DNA of 64,000 bases from assembly GCA_039707655.1 (NCBI GenBank), contig CM077665.1:314340486-314404485 (forward strand). The letters are read 5' to 3'. Position numbers and translations under genes: made by a program. Shown piece after piece: positions 9,915 to 21,179 of the stretch (its first letter is position 1; every line of letters begins with the position of its first letter). Source of the stretch: Elymus sibiricus. Taxonomy: Eukaryota; Streptophyta; Magnoliopsida; Poales; Poaceae. The notes below the pieces were generated by a model. It was not told the origin of the DNA. It worked only from the letters and a program-made list of their open reading frames with translations, and made no database searches.

Positions 9915-10976
9915 CTAGCGGGTACGCAAAAAGACTGGCCTAATCATTTCAGCAAAGCACTCAAATTCTTCATCATGCTTTTTCTTAGATGGCTTAGGTG
10001 GAAATGGCATGGGTTTCTGAACCCATGGCTCTCTTTCTTTACCATGTTTCCTTGCCACAAAGTCTCTTTTGTCATACCGTTTATTTTTAGATTGTGGGTT
10101 ATCAAGATCAGGAGCAGGCTCTATTTCAACATCATTATCTGGTTCTTTATCATTACTAGGTTGAGCATCATCGTGAACATCATCATTATCATTTTCATTA
10201 TCACTAGGTGAATGTTCACTACCAGATTGAGTTTCAGCATCAGAAATAGAGACATCATTACTATCAGGAAGTTTTTGTGTCTCAGGTTCACTAGAGGTAT
10301 GCAAAGTCCTATCAGTTTTCTCTTTCTTTGTCTTCTTAGAAGGACTAGGTGCATCATGATTAATTCTCTGAGAATCTTGTTCAATTCTTTTAGGATGACC
10401 CTCAGGATAGAGTGGTTCTTGGGTCATTCTACCTCCTCTAGTTACTACTCTAGCAGCAAAATCATGCATATTATTATTCATTTCATCAAGCAATTCCTTT
10501 TGAGACTTAGCAACTTGTTCTAACTTAGTTTGAACCATAGAGGCATGTTTTCCTACACCTCTATCATCATTACTGATTCTAAATAGCAAGTCACTCAAGC
10601 GAGCAATCATATCTGAGTTATATTTCAATTGTTTCAAAACATGGGCATTGAAATGATCTTGCTTCATAATATAGTTATCAGACTCATATAAGCATTGACT
10701 AGGATGTTTATTGTGAGGAATGTCACTTTCATTGAACTTTAATAAAGAATTTACCTCTACCACCTGTGGAGGTGGTGGTGTGTCAAGGCCATGTATTTCT
10801 TCAATAGGTGGCAAATTCTTAACATCCTCAGCTTTAATACCTTTTTCCTTCATAGATTTCTTTGCCTCTTGCATATCTCCAGGACTGAGAAATAAGATAC
10901 CCCTCTTCTTCGGAGTGGGTTTAGGCGGTGGTTCAGGAAGAGTCCAATCATCATAATTCTTCAATATGTTATTCAA
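9915..10976 (-). CDS. G1 gag, C-terminal linker region
   Basis: A 353-codon frame on the minus strand, continuing the gag frame after an in-frame TAA near 10986. It starts without a true ATG and so is an internal part of the polyprotein. The sequence is hydrophilic and low in complexity, with a Ser/Asp/Asn-rich stretch at about residues 200-290 and a basic end. This is typical of the gag-to-protease linker of Athila-like elements. No CCHC knuckle is visible. Confidence 0.7.
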   Translation of the reverse strand: MNNILKNYDDWTLPEPPPKPTPKKRGILFLSPGDMQEAKKSMKEKGIKAEDVKNLPPIEEIHGLDTPPPPQVVEVNSLLKFNESDIPHNKHPSQCLYESDNYIMKQDHFNAHVLKQLKYNSDMIARLSDLLFRISNDDRGVGKHASMVQTKLEQVAKSQKELLDEMNNNMHDFAARVVTRGGRMTQEPLYPEGHPKRIEQDSQRINHDAPSPSKKTKKEKTDRTLHTSSEPETQKLPDSNDVSISDAETQSGSEHSPSDNENDNDDVHDDAQPSNDKEPDNDVEIEPAPDLDNPQSKNKRYDKRDFVARKHGKEREPWVQKPMPFPPKPSKKKHDEEFECFAEMIRPVFLRTR

Positions 10977-10988
10977 TAATTCCTCATC

Positions 10989-11177
10989 TTATTCAACAGT
11001 TCGTTCCCTGAAAACACAACCAGCACAACTATCTAGGAAGTCCCTAGAAGCATCAGTTAGTCCATTATAAAATATATCAAGTATTTCATTTTTCTTGAGA
11101 GGATGATCAGGCAAAGCATTAAACAATTGGAGAAGCCTCCCCCAAGCTTGTGGGAGACTCTCTTCTTCAATTTGCAC
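10989..11177 (-). CDS. G1 gag, middle segment after a frameshift
   Basis: Contains LPQAWGRLLQLFNALPDHPL and a FYNGL motif, which belong to the Retrotrans_gag domain. It lies in a different frame from 11212-12024; a single-base frameshift near 11230-11250 separates the two. The same frame then passes the stop near 10986 into the next segment. Confidence 0.7.
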   Translation of the reverse strand: MQIEEESLPQAWGRLLQLFNALPDHPLKKNEILDIFYNGLTDASRDFLDSCAGCVFRERTVE

Positions 11178-11211
11178 AAAGTTAAATATTTCCTGTAAGG
11201 CAGCTTGTTTC

Positions 11212-12024
11212 TTATGAGCAGGAAAATATTTTTCCAGAGAAGTAGTAGATCATATCCTGGGGACTACGCACACAACCAGGAGTAAGAGTGTTGTACCATG
11301 TCTTAGCATCACCCTTTAATGAGAACGGAAATAACTTAAGGATATAATAGTAGCGAATCTTCTCATCATGAGCAAATAGGGTGGCTATATCATTCAGCTT
11401 AGTAAGATGCGCCACTACAGTTTCAGTTTCATAGCCATGGAAAGGATCAGATTCAACCAAAGTAATTAACTCTGGGTCGACAGAGAACTCAAAATACTTA
11501 TCGGTAACAAGGATAGGCGAAGTAGCAAACTTAGGATCACATTTCATTCTAGCATTCAAAGTCTTTTCCTTATACTTGCATAGTAATTTCTTAAGATTGT
11601 CTCTATCCTTGCAAGAAAGAATTTCTCTAGTTATCTCTTCGTCCATAACATAACCTTCAGGTATCTTAGGCATTTCAAATTTAGGAGAGCTAGGACTAAT
11701 AGGAGTTTCATAGTTATCATCTGTTTCATAGGCTTCATCCATTTCAGCAGTTTCATTCTCTTTAGCTCTAGCAATTTGTTCATCAAGAAATTCTCCTAGT
11801 GGCACATTATCATCAAGCATGGTACTAGCATCATCAATAGCATCATTCATAGGAGAGGTAGCATGATCAATAACTTGCGAAATATCAGGATTACTAGCAT
11901 GTGGTGGTGTTGCAAACTTACTCATAACAGAAGGTGAATCAAGTGCAGAGCTTGATGGCAGTTCCTTACCTCCCCTCGTAGTAGAGGGAAAAATCTTGGT
12001 CTTAGTATCCTTCAGATTCTTCAT
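11212..12024 (-). CDS. G1 gag, N-terminal part
   Basis: 270 residues from an ATG about 50 bp after the primer site. The acidic N-terminus is followed by the start of the Retrotrans_gag domain (HLTKLNDIATLF, KLFPFSLKGDAKTWYNTL), the usual particle-forming domain. A frameshift just after DMIYYFSGK moves the rest to another frame, so this copy cannot make full gag. The start is chosen for position and for matching the family's usual beginning, which is from memory. Confidence 0.8.
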   Translation of the reverse strand: MKNLKDTKTKIFPSTTRGGKELPSSSALDSPSVMSKFATPPHASNPDISQVIDHATSPMNDAIDDASTMLDDNVPLGEFLDEQIARAKENETAEMDEAYETDDNYETPISPSSPKFEMPKIPEGYVMDEEITREILSCKDRDNLKKLLCKYKEKTLNARMKCDPKFATSPILVTDKYFEFSVDPELITLVESDPFHGYETETVVAHLTKLNDIATLFAHDEKIRYYYILKLFPFSLKGDAKTWYNTLTPGCVRSPQDMIYYFSGKIFSCS

Positions 12025-12073
12025 AGTGATAGATTGATATAAATCCCAAGTGACTCAACAAATATTGCTATGC

Positions 12074-12091
12074 TCCCCGGCAACGGCGCCA
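12074..12091 (-). other. G1 primer binding site (tRNA-Asp type)
   Basis: On the minus strand it reads tggcgccgttgccgggga, 11 bases after the end of the LTR. This is the primer site typical of Athila-group elements. Confidence 0.88.
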
Positions 12092-12102
12092 GAAAAAGGT
12101 CT

Positions 12103-13517
12103 TGATAACCCACAAGTATAGGGGATCGCAACAGTTTTCGAGGGTAGAGTATTCAACCCAAATTTATAGATTCGACACAAGGGGAGCCAAAGAATACTTG
12201 AGAGTATTAGCAGTTGAGTTGTCAATTCAACCACACCTAGAGATTAAATATCTGCAGCAGAGTGATCAGTAGCACAGTAATATGATAGTTTTGATAGCAG
12301 TAAGCAATAGTAATAGTAGCGGTAACAGTAGTAGCAATAGTTTTGTAGCAGTTGGAACAACAGCAACAGCAGTAGTAACTTAGCAAGAACAATAAGTGGA
12401 AAGCTCATAGGCACTGTATCGGTAACTCGTTGGATGATATTCATCATGTAACAGTCATAACCTAGGGCGATATAGAACTAGCTCCAGTTCATCAATGTAA
12501 TGTAGGCATGTATTCCGTAAATAGTCATACGTGCTTATGGAAAAGAACTTGCATGACATCTTTTGTCCTACCCTCCTGTGGCAGCGGGGTCCATAAGGAA
12601 ACTAAGGGATATTAAGGCCTCCTTTTAATAGAGAACCGGAACAAAACATTAACACATGGTGAATATATGAACTCCTCAAACTACGGTCATCACCGCGAAG
12701 TATCCCAAATATTGTCACTATGGGGTTGACGGATCATAACACGTAATAGGTGCATATGACTAGGCAAGATCGGATCAAGAACATGGATATAGAGATGATA
12801 ACATAAACGGTTCATATCTGAAATCATGGCACTCGGGCCCTAGTGACAAGCATTAGGCATAGCAAAGTCATAGCAACATCAATCTCAGAACATAATGGGT
12901 ACTAGTGATCAAGCCCTAACAAAACTAACTCGATTACATGATGAATCTCATCCAACTCCTCACCGACCAGCAAGCCTACGAAGGAATTACTCACTCCTGG
13001 TGGGGAGCATCATGGAATTGGCGATGGAGAAAGGTTGATGATGACGGAGACCGAAGATTCCCTTCTCCGGAGCCCCAAACGGGCTCCAGATCTGGCCTCC
13101 CGATGAAGAACAGGAGGTGGCGGTGGCTCCGTCTCGTGAAACACGATAATTCTTTCTCTCTGATTTTTCTCTCCAAATTTAGGAATTTATAGTGGCGGAG
13201 TTAGGGCAAGTGGGGCCACGATGTGGGCACAACCCACCAGGGCGTGCCGGGAGGGGGCTGACGCGCCCTGGTGTATTGTGCCCAGCCTTGCCCCGCTCTC
13301 CGGTGGTTTTTGGCTCCAGTATTTTTTATATTTTCCAAAATAAATCTCCAAAAAGTTTTGTTCCAGTCCGAGAACTTTTATTTCTGCCCAAAACAACACC
13401 ATGGTAGTTCTGTTGAAAACAGCGTCAGTCCGGGTTAGTTCCATTCAAATCATGCAAATTAGGGTTCAAAACAAGGGAAAAAGAGTGAGGAAAAGTAGAT
13501 ACATTGGAGACGTATCA
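12103..13517 (-). repeat. G1 5' LTR (1415 bp)
   Basis: Minus-strand start tgatacgtctccaatg at 13517 and end ...cacttgtgggttatca-type terminus at 12103, next to the primer site. A run of cag/tag/tac-type trinucleotides lies near 12270-12400. Confidence 0.88.
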
Positions 13518-13543
13518 AAAACCAACGCAGATCACGAGTATCA
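13518..13543 (+). repeat. G2 5' LTR terminal stub
   Basis: Matches the last bases of the 3' LTR at 18983-19009, minus one c. The rest of this LTR lies beyond G1, left of the window. The first five bases (aaaac) are the likely G1 target duplication. Confidence 0.8.
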
Positions 13544-13554
13544 GGATGGATTTC

Positions 13555-13572
13555 TGGCGCCGTTACCGGGGA
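13555..13572 (+). other. G2 primer binding site (tRNA-Asp type)
   Basis: tggcgccgttaccgggga, 11 bases after the LTR end. It has one difference from the G6 site at 54500. Confidence 0.88.
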
Positions 13573-13718
13573 ATACCATCACCAACTATCAAGTAAATTC
13601 GCACAAAATTTCATTCACTTGTTCTTCTATTTATTTGCTGTTATATTTAGTTTGTCTCATAAAAATCAAAAATACAAAAATATTTAGCTTTGCTTGTTAC
13701 TAGTTCTTGCTTTAAGTC

Positions 13719-14480
13719 ATGGCTAGTTCTTCTTTTGTGAGTGTCACTCCCAATAATGATGTTATCAATTTTACACAAAGGGGAGGAGAAAGTTTGAAGG
13801 ATGAATTGTATAGGATTTGCCATGCCCAAAATAAAGCAACTAATAGGCTATCCACCACCAATTTGTTTCATAATTTCTATATGTTGGTGTGACAACTTGG
13901 TATAGGTTTGTCCTTGACACCATCACCGGTGGGAACTTCTTAATGTGTCATACTTTGGATGCTTATAATGCAATTGAAAATCTTGTTGGAACACCACCCC
14001 TTATCGTTAATGAAACCAGTTTGACATTGGAACATGTTATGCAAAGGCTTGATGCTATTGAAAAGGAAATGATCACCAGTTAGCCTATTAAGGAGTTAGA
14101 TAAAAAACTTCACTCAATTTGGGTCACGGGTAGGAATAACTTTGAAAACTTTAAAGGAAAAAGATGCTACTATTGATAAGAGGGTAGAACAAGGATAGAG
14201 TAGAATTGATAAAATGGAGGAGGTTATTGACAAAGTGAGATCCGCTTTCACACCATCCAACACTAGTGCTAGTACCTCACAAGACAAAAATCCCAAGTTC
14301 ATATCTATTCCTAAGTGCATTAGTACATCTCCTTCCAAAAGAAACGATGATCTCAAAATGATTAGTGTTTACCCCAAGTTTTTGAAATTGATAAAGGAAC
14401 CTATGGTCAAGCCTACCATTGTTCCTATTAATCATAGTGGAGTTATCAAGGAGCTGAGTGTCAAAGATGACAACACTTGA
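13719..14480 (+). pseudogene. G2 gag-like ORF remnant
   Basis: An ATG at 13719 opens a frame starting MASSSFVSVTPNNDV. A likely AT dinucleotide insertion near 13876 shifts it, and the text continues in other frames at 13889-14083 and 14214-14480. These carry WYRFVLDTITGGNFLM and MISVYPKFLKLIKEPM. I know the pattern as a common non-autonomous Triticeae Gypsy ORF. No catalytic motif is present. It ends at a TGA before the shared 3' UTR. Confidence 0.65.
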
Positions 14481-14525
14481 AACTATGTATTATGCCTAGC
14501 TAGGGGCATAAAAGAATAGCGCTTG

Positions 14526-14541
14526 TTGGGAGGCAACCCAA
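14526..14541 (+). other. Stem-loop after the G2 stop codon
   Basis: ttggg pairs with cccaa around a six-base loop. The same structure recurs at 56162-56179 and 63068-63083. Confidence 0.7.
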
Positions 14542-15140
14542 TATGTATCTTTATTTTCGTTTTTTACTTTCTTTTTTTGTGTGATAACATGATTGTTGCC
14601 TCTGTAATGATTGTGTTTTTATGTTTTAATTAGTGTTTGTGCCAAGTAAAGCCTTTGGGATGACTCACAGGATGAGTAGAAATGATGTTGAATCTGAAAC
14701 AGAAACTTTGACTCCAGTGCAGGAATTTTCATTTTTTACTGGAGCGTGATAATGATCTAGCATTTTAACACAATATTGCTATACAAATTCTTTACGTTGT
14801 CCTAATTTTTCAGAAATTTTACAGTTACAAAAGTATGGGCTCTTTACAGATTTCTACAAACTGTTCTGTTTTAAATAGATTCTGTTTTGCTTGCATAGTT
14901 TGCTTGTTTTGATTATGCCATGGACTATATCAGGGGGGTGTAAGCCATGGGAAAGTTAGAATACAGTACCTATTATGAACATTTTAATTTGAATCAATTT
15001 ATCACAGTACCTCAAGTATGCAATATGTTTCTTATACTAACGGATCTCACAAAGTTTTGTTGAGTTTTGCGTGATTGAAGTTTTCAAGTTTTGGGTGTGA
15101 TCACGATGGACTACGGAATAAGAAGTAGCAAGAGACCAAG

Positions 15141-15223
15141 CTTGGGGATGCCCAAGGCACCCCAAGTATAGTTCTAAGGAGACTCAACCGTCTAAGCTTG
15201 GGGATGCCCCGGAAGGCATCCCC
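15141..15223 (+). other. Two adjacent stem-loops in G2 3' UTR
   Basis: 15141-15152 (cttggggatgcc) pairs with 15156-15166 (ggcaccccaag) with one bulged A. 15200-15208 (ggggatgcc) pairs perfectly with 15215-15223 (ggcatcccc). Counterparts are at 56760-56843, 57484-57560 and 63681-63763. Confidence 0.8.
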
Positions 15224-16318
15224 TCTTTCGTCTCAATCCATCGGTATGTCACTTGGAGCTATATTTTTATTCATCACATGATATGTGTTTTGCTTGGAGC
15301 GTCGTTTGCTTTTGTTTGCTTTTACTTTCAGTTTGTCACAATCATCATTTGCTGGACACACCTATTTGAGAGAGACACACCTTCATGATAATTTGCTAGA
15401 ATATTCTATGTGCTTCACTTATATCTTTTGAGCTAGGCAGTTGCTCTAGTACTTCACTTATATCTTTTTGAGCATAGTGGCGTGTAAATTTTATAGAAAT
15501 AATATGCTCTCGTTCTTCACTTATATTTTTTTGAGAGCTGAGTAATAGTGACGGTAATTTGCATGGGTCATAAGACTAGTCCAAGAATATTAGGTATTCA
15601 ATGAATGATAATCAAAACCATCGTGTTGCACATATAGAGAAGTTGTGGGTTAATGACATTGATGTGGTAATATGAAAAAGGTGTGAGTCCAAAGTTGTTG
15701 ATTCATAGAATTGTCGAGATTAAGAGGTATTAACTTGTTATTCATCTAAAAATTAAAGAGGCATGGTGATGATGTGTGAGCATTTATATTCCTCGTTGAA
15801 ATCCTAGTGTTGTTTTGAGTCGGGGGTGCGCGATGGTTAACTCCTACCAACCTCCTCCCTCGGGGCATGCGAGGAGTACTTTGATTTGTGATAAAACTAA
15901 TAAAACTTTGCAATAAGTATGTGAGTTCTTTATGACTAATGTGACACCATGGACATATGCATCTTCACCTTCTCATATTTGCTAGCCTCTTCGGTACCGT
16001 GCATAGCCCATTCTCACCTCGAGGATCGGTGCAAATATTCGCCGGTGCATCCAAACCCCGTGACATGATACGCTCTGTTGCACATAAGCCTCATTATATC
16101 TTCCTCAAAATAGCCACCATACCTACCTATTATGGCATTTCCATAGCCATTCTGAGATATACTGCCATGCAAATTCCATCGTCACTTCATATGACTAGTT
16201 TGTTCATCATCATATTGCTTTGCATGATCGTATAGAGCTGACATAGTATTTGTGGCAAAGCCACCATTCTTCATATTTTTGATACATGTCACGCTAGATC
16301 ATTGCACATCCCGGTACA

Positions 16319-17828
16319 TGATAACCCACAAGTGTAGGGGATCGTTTGTAGCCTTTTTCTATAAATAAGAGTGTTGAACCCAACGAGGAGCTAAAGGTAG
16401 AAGAAATATCCCCTCAAGTTCTATCGACCACCGATACAACTCTACGCACACTTTAACGTTTGCTTTACCTAGAACAAGTATGAAACTATTTTGTAGGTGA
16501 TTGGATAGTTTGCACGAATAAAACTAGAAGTACTTTGCGGGAATAAAACTACGAGTAAATTGCAAGATAATAAAAGTTAGTTGTTTAGTAGAAAGCTTTT
16601 GTCAAACAAGAAGGTTATTTGTCCCTAGGCAATTGATAACTAGACCGGTAATCATTATTGCAATTTTATATGAGGGAGAGGCATGAGCTAACATACTTTC
16701 CGTACTTGGATCATATGCACTTACGATTGGAACTCTAGCAAGCATCCGCAACTACCAAAGATCATTAAGGTAAAACCCAACCATAGCATTACGTATCAAG
16801 TCCTCTTTACTCCCATATGCAACAACCCACCTACTCGGGTCTGTGTATTCTGTCACTCATGCCACCCACCATAAGCAAATCATGAACATATTGCAACACC
16901 CTACAGCGGTGATCCCTCACGTTTGCGCGACACGGAGGGCACCATAGGACACCAACAAAATAAAACATACAACTCATACCAACCACGATCATCAATTAGC
17001 CCATAGGACAAAACGGATCTACTCAAACATCATAGGATAGCCACATATCATTGGGAAATAATATATGGAGTTGAGAACCATGTTTATGTAGAGATTTTAG
17101 TGGGGAAGAGAGGTGTTACACCGCTGCATAGAGGGGGAGAGAGTTGGTGTTGACGGCGGCGACGTTGTTGGTGTAGATCGCCGTCACGATGATTGCCCCG
17201 GCGGAGTTCCGATGCCACCGGGAGAGAGGGGGAGAGAGCCCCCCTCCTTATTATTCTTCCTTGGCCTCCCCCTAGATGGGAGTAGAGTTCCCCCTCTGGT
17301 CCATGGCCTCCATGGCGGCGGAGGGGCAGGAGCCCCTCCGAGATTGGATCTGCCTCTCTGTTCTCTTTTGTTTCGCGTTTCTGTTTTCTGGCCGAAAACC
17401 GTTTCTTATATTCCCGGAGATCTGTAACTCCGATTGTGCTGAGATTTTAACACAATTTTTTCCGGATATAAGCTTCCTTGCGCCCGAAGTAGAGCTCCAA
17501 CCGACTTACGAGGAGGCCACGATACACCACCCCACGCCTGGGCCCTGGGGCGCGCCCTGGTGTCTCTGGGCCTCCTTTTGCATTGATTCCACCTCCAAAA
17601 ATCGCAAATATTCCAAAATAATTCTCCATAAATTTTTATCGCGTTTGGACTTCGTTTGATATGGATATTCTGCGAAACAAAAAACATGCAACAAACAGGA
17701 ACTGGCACTGGGCACTGGATCAATATGTTAGTCCAATAAATCATATAAAATGTTGCCAAAAATATGTGAAAGTTGTATAATATTGGTATGAAACAATCAA
17801 AAATTATAGATACGATGGAGACGTATCA
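16319..17828 (-). repeat. S1 3' LTR
   Basis: The termini tgataacccacaagtg and gatggagacgtatca (plus strand) are the standard ends of this LTR class. A GC-rich part lies at 17130-17340. Small frames inside it (17113-17659) are non-coding LTR sequence. Confidence 0.85.
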
Positions 17829-17930
17829 GATGTCCCCAACAAACAAGAGTCGTATAGAGATACGATTAGCAAGTGTTGCTTACCGAGTGATCTAGTCTTC
17901 TAGCGTGATGCAAAAGCTCACTAGTTGACA
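16319..17930 (-). mobile_element. S1: truncated minus-strand Athila-type element (3' LTR plus about 100 bp)
   Basis: 16319-17828 is a complete 1510-bp LTR (minus start tgatacgtctccatcg, end ttatca). On the minus strand it is preceded by ttggggacatc, a purine-rich tract like the one before the 3' LTR of G6, and about 90 bp of other sequence. Flanking five-mers differ (gtaca left, gatgt right), so it is not a clean solo LTR. A deletion seems to have removed the rest of S1 together with the start of the G2 3' LTR. Confidence 0.7.
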
Positions 17931-19009
17931 TGTGGATCTTGGATACTTTTTGGGTATTTATTTACCAATTTATAATATTTTTGAGCACTAACCTATTGAC
18001 CCAGTGCCCAGTGTCAGTTCCTGTTTTCTGTGTGTTTTTGCCTTTTCAGAGTTACAATACCAAACGGAGTCCAATTGCCACGAAACTTTTTGGTGATTTT
18101 TTTGGACTAATACAAGACCTAGAAGCTTTGGAGGAGGGCCAGGCGATGCACCAGGGGCCCACCACATATCCAGATATGTGGTGGCCCCCTGGAGCGTCCC
18201 CTGACGTCGTTCTCTGGCCTATAAATTCACATCTACCCTAAAACATCAGAAGTGCTCCTGAAACACCTTTTCCGCCGCCGCAAGCCTCTGTTCTGATGGG
18301 AGGCCATTTACACCTCCGCTTCGGCACCCTGCCGGACGGGAGATCAATCACGGATGGCCTCTACATCAATCTTGCTGCCGTCACCATGATGTGTGAGTAG
18401 TTCACCGCAGACCTACGGGTCTGTAGGTAGTACCTAGATGGCTATCTCTCTCTCTATTGATCTTCAATACAATGTTCATCGCATCTTTGCCTTGATCTAT
18501 CCGATGTAATCCCTTTGTATGGTGTGTTTGTTGGGATCCGATGAATTGTGAGTTTATGTTCAGATTATTCATGAAAAGTATTTGAGTCAAACCTGATTAC
18601 TATGATTCTTATTTGCATGATCATCATAGCTTCGTAATGCTCTACGATCTATTGAGATAGTTTGGCCAACTAGATTGATATTTCTTCGCTGGGAGTGGTG
18701 CGTTGTAGTAGGTTCAACCTAACGAGTTTCTATATCCCAGTGACAGAAGGGGACAAGTTGCGTCTTCGTGTTGTTGCTACTAAGGATAAAACGATGGGGT
18801 TTATTCATATTAGTTGAGTTTACTTTGTCTACATCATGTCATCGTTCTCCAAGCATTACTCCATTTGTCATGAACTTTGTCTACTGAGGATTGGTATTCC
18901 TATTGGTTCGATAAACCTTGGTTTCATAACTGAAGGAAATACTTACCCACTTTGTGTTGCGATTACCAGTTCCTCTTCACGGAAAACCCAACGCAGATCA
19001 CGAGTATCA
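17931..19009 (+). repeat. G2 3' LTR, 5'-truncated
   Basis: Shows the usual order of this LTR class: a GC-rich ccagggg segment (18150), cacctccgcttcggcaccctg (18312-18332), ttgttgggatccgatgaat (18529), and the end cagatcacgagtatca. The expected tgatacg start is missing because of the S1-side deletion. Confidence 0.75.
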
Positions 19010-19213
19010 GGGGGTACTAGTGAATGATTGTGGATTAGTACGAATATCGATGTTAAGGTTTGTGATTCCCGAAGCATGCACGTATAGTCTCTAGTTATGC
19101 GATGAAGTTAAAGCACAATTTATCCTTGATTGAAATCCTTTGTGCTATTGAATCGGGGGCACGCGATGGTTAAATCCTACCAACCTCCTCCCTAGGGGCA
19201 TGCGAGAAGTACT
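19010..19213 (+). mobile_element. Scrap of a G2-related element (3' UTR)
   Basis: Resembles 15790-15870, sharing gcgatggttaa, tcctaccaacctcctccct and ggggcatgcgag. It is the host sequence into which CA inserted, so 19209-19213 (gtact) would be the CA left target duplication. Its partner was lost. Confidence 0.6.
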
Positions 19214-20733
19214 TGTAGGACCGAAAGTATGTCTAGAGGGGGGGGGTGATTAGACTACTTGACCAAATAAAAATTCTACCTTTTCCCAAATTTTAGAGTT
19301 GGCAGTTTTTAGCATTTCATGGCAAGTGAAGTACACCCTACACATGCATGTCTAAGAGTATAGCAGCGAAAAGTAACAACAAGCATGAGTAGAAAGGATA
19401 GGGTAGGAAGATCAAACGCAATTGTAGACACGATGATTTTTCCCATGGTTCCGATAGGTGGTGCTATCGTACATCCACGTTTATGGAGTCTTCAACCCAC
19501 GGAGGGTAACGGTCGCGAGAGTCCACGGAGGGCTCCACCCATAAGGGTCCACGAAGTAGCAACCTTGACTATTCCATAACGGCTTCCGTCCATGAAGGAC
19601 TAGCCTCACTATGGGTAGATCTTCACGAAGTAGGCGATCTCCTTGCCCTTACAAACTTCTTGGTTCAACTCCACAACACGAAGTAGGAGGCTCCCAAGCG
19701 ACACCTAACCAATCTAGGAGGCACCACCCTCCCAAAGGTAATAGGCTCGGCAATGATGATGAACTCCTTGCTCTTGTGCTTCAAGATGATAGACTCCTCA
19801 ACACACAATCACTCTCTCACAGATTTGGCTTGGTGGAAGAGATGGGATTGGTGGAAAGCAACTTGGGGAGGCTAGAAATCAAGATCCATATGGTTGGAGT
19901 GGAAGATCTTGACCTCAAGACAAGGGTAGGTGGTTCTCTCTCAGAAAACTGGATGGGGCAAGTATGGAATAGTTCTGAGTGCTTCTCTTTCGAATGGGTG
20001 GTGGTGAAGGGGTATATATAGGCATCCCCAAAAATCCAACCGTTACACACAAAATGACAAACTCGGTGACACCGATGTGTTAATCTCGGTGGTACCGAAG
20101 TGACCAAAAGGTGGCAACTTTTGAATCTCGGTGAGACCGATATAGGAAACTCGGTTGCACCGATAAGGTGACCAACGATCAGATTGCCCATTCTCGGTGA
20201 CGCCGATCCAACAATCTCGGTGGTACCGATATTTTGAATTTGCGTAACAGAAAGTTGACAACCTAAACTCGGTGGCACCGAAGCAGAATCGGTTGCACCG
20301 AAAGGCTAGGGTTTGGCTTAGGTCTGTCTGAGTTTGGGAATCGGTGGCACCGAGTGGGAAGTGTTGGTTGCACCGATTTTGGATATTTAACTTTGGACAG
20401 ACTTTTGTGGAAGAGCTTGTGGGTGTTTTTGGTGACTAACACTTGTGCACGTATGAGCATTTTGTTCACCAACAAAACCTTACCCCCTTTTAATAGTATT
20501 GGCTTTCCTATGGACTCAAGGTGATTTCTCACAAAGTAAAATGTAGAGTCCTCTTGCTTGAAGCTTTGCCAATCCATTTCCTTGCATCCTGGGGTATTTC
20601 CACAATCTCCACAATCCTTTTGCCATCCCTATCATTGAACTTTTCCTGAAATATACTTAGTGGAAACATTAGTTCAATGACTTATATGCTGTTATTAATT
20701 ACCAAAACCACCAAGGGAGCAAATGTGCTTTCA
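19214..20733 (-). repeat. CA 3' LTR (1520 bp)
   Basis: The plus-strand text begins tgtaggaccgaaag and ends atgtgctttca. It includes a tatatata box near 20012 and a CGGTnnnACCG dyad array at 20064-20376. Open frames at 19385-19579 and 19611-20021 recur in the other LTR copies and are not genes. Confidence 0.92.
20064..20376 (-). repeat. CGGTnnnACCG dyad array in the CA LTR
   Basis: Same arrangement as in the C2 LTRs (23701-24011, 31761-32071), directly upstream of the TATA-like box in element orientation. Confidence 0.85.
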
Positions 20734-21179
20734 ATCTCCCCCTTTTTGGTAATTGATGACAACATATAGATCAAAGCTTCGACATGTGATATAATCAATG
20801 AATGTAATCGTCGCTTTGAGAAGTATGTGATAAGCAAGAGCTCCCCCTAAATTTGTGCATTATTTATAAATTTGCATTTGAATGCAAATGCACAATCGAT
20901 TAGGTACATGGGGCACTTCTTCCATGTCACATACAACTTGGTGGTGTGCGAGAATAATTAGAATGAACATCATTATAAGTATTAAGATGATAGGAAATAG
21001 TAGCACAACACACATTAAGTGTGTGATCAAAACACACATAAGTTCAACACAAGCAACCAAAAGATCAAATGTTTTGAAAAAGCAATAAAAACCAAACGCT
21101 CTCTCACTCGAAGCCTAAAGATCTATATACACTTCTCCCCCTTTGGCAACAAGTTACCAAAAAGTTCAAAGGCATATAT
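20734..21179 (-). other. CA internal 3' UTR with polypurine tract
   Basis: On the minus strand aaaaagggggagat sits directly before the 3' LTR. The rest is AT-rich, without an ORF, and parallels 24370-24845. Confidence 0.8.

Larger units (their letters stand above)
7817..13517 (-). mobile_element. G1: Athila-type Gypsy element, minus strand, partial
   Basis: Read on the minus strand: 5' LTR 13517-12103, tRNA-Asp-type primer site 12091-12074, gag and protease 12024-9246, an LTR-like non-coding stretch, then a second ORF running into C1 at 7817. No reverse transcriptase or integrase is visible. The 3' LTR must lie left of C1, outside the window. G1 itself lies inside the last bases of the G2 5' LTR, and 13518-13522 (aaaac) should be one target duplication. 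Confidence 0.85.
14481..16318 (+). other. G2 3' UTR with conserved hairpins
   Basis: No ORF of note. It is closely similar to 63023-64000 (G7) and more distantly to 56139-57600 (G6). It holds a stem-loop just after the stop codon, two more around 15141-15223, repeats of cttcacttatat(c/t)tttt near 15416-15530, and a segment (15800-15870) found again at 19150-19210. It stops at the S1 LTR. Confidence 0.75.
13518..19009 (+). mobile_element. G2: decayed non-autonomous Athila-type Gypsy element
   Basis: A 26-bp stub of 5' LTR (13518-13543) and the end of the 3' LTR (18983-19009) share the terminus cagatcacgagtatca. Between them lie a primer site, a broken gag-like ORF, a long 3' UTR and the truncated S1 insertion. 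No protease, RT or integrase remains. G1 interrupts the 5' LTR just before its end. Confidence 0.8.

Noticed and set aside
16319..17828. Clean solo LTR
   Set aside because: The flanking five-mers do not match and a purine tract with internal sequence follows on one side.
19385..20021. Repeated frames starting MSRKDRVG and MGRSSRSRR in the C2-family LTRs (also 23022-23634, 31082-31694)
   Set aside because: They are conserved only because the LTR is repeated, they run on the strand opposite to the element's transcription, and they are broken differently in each copy.
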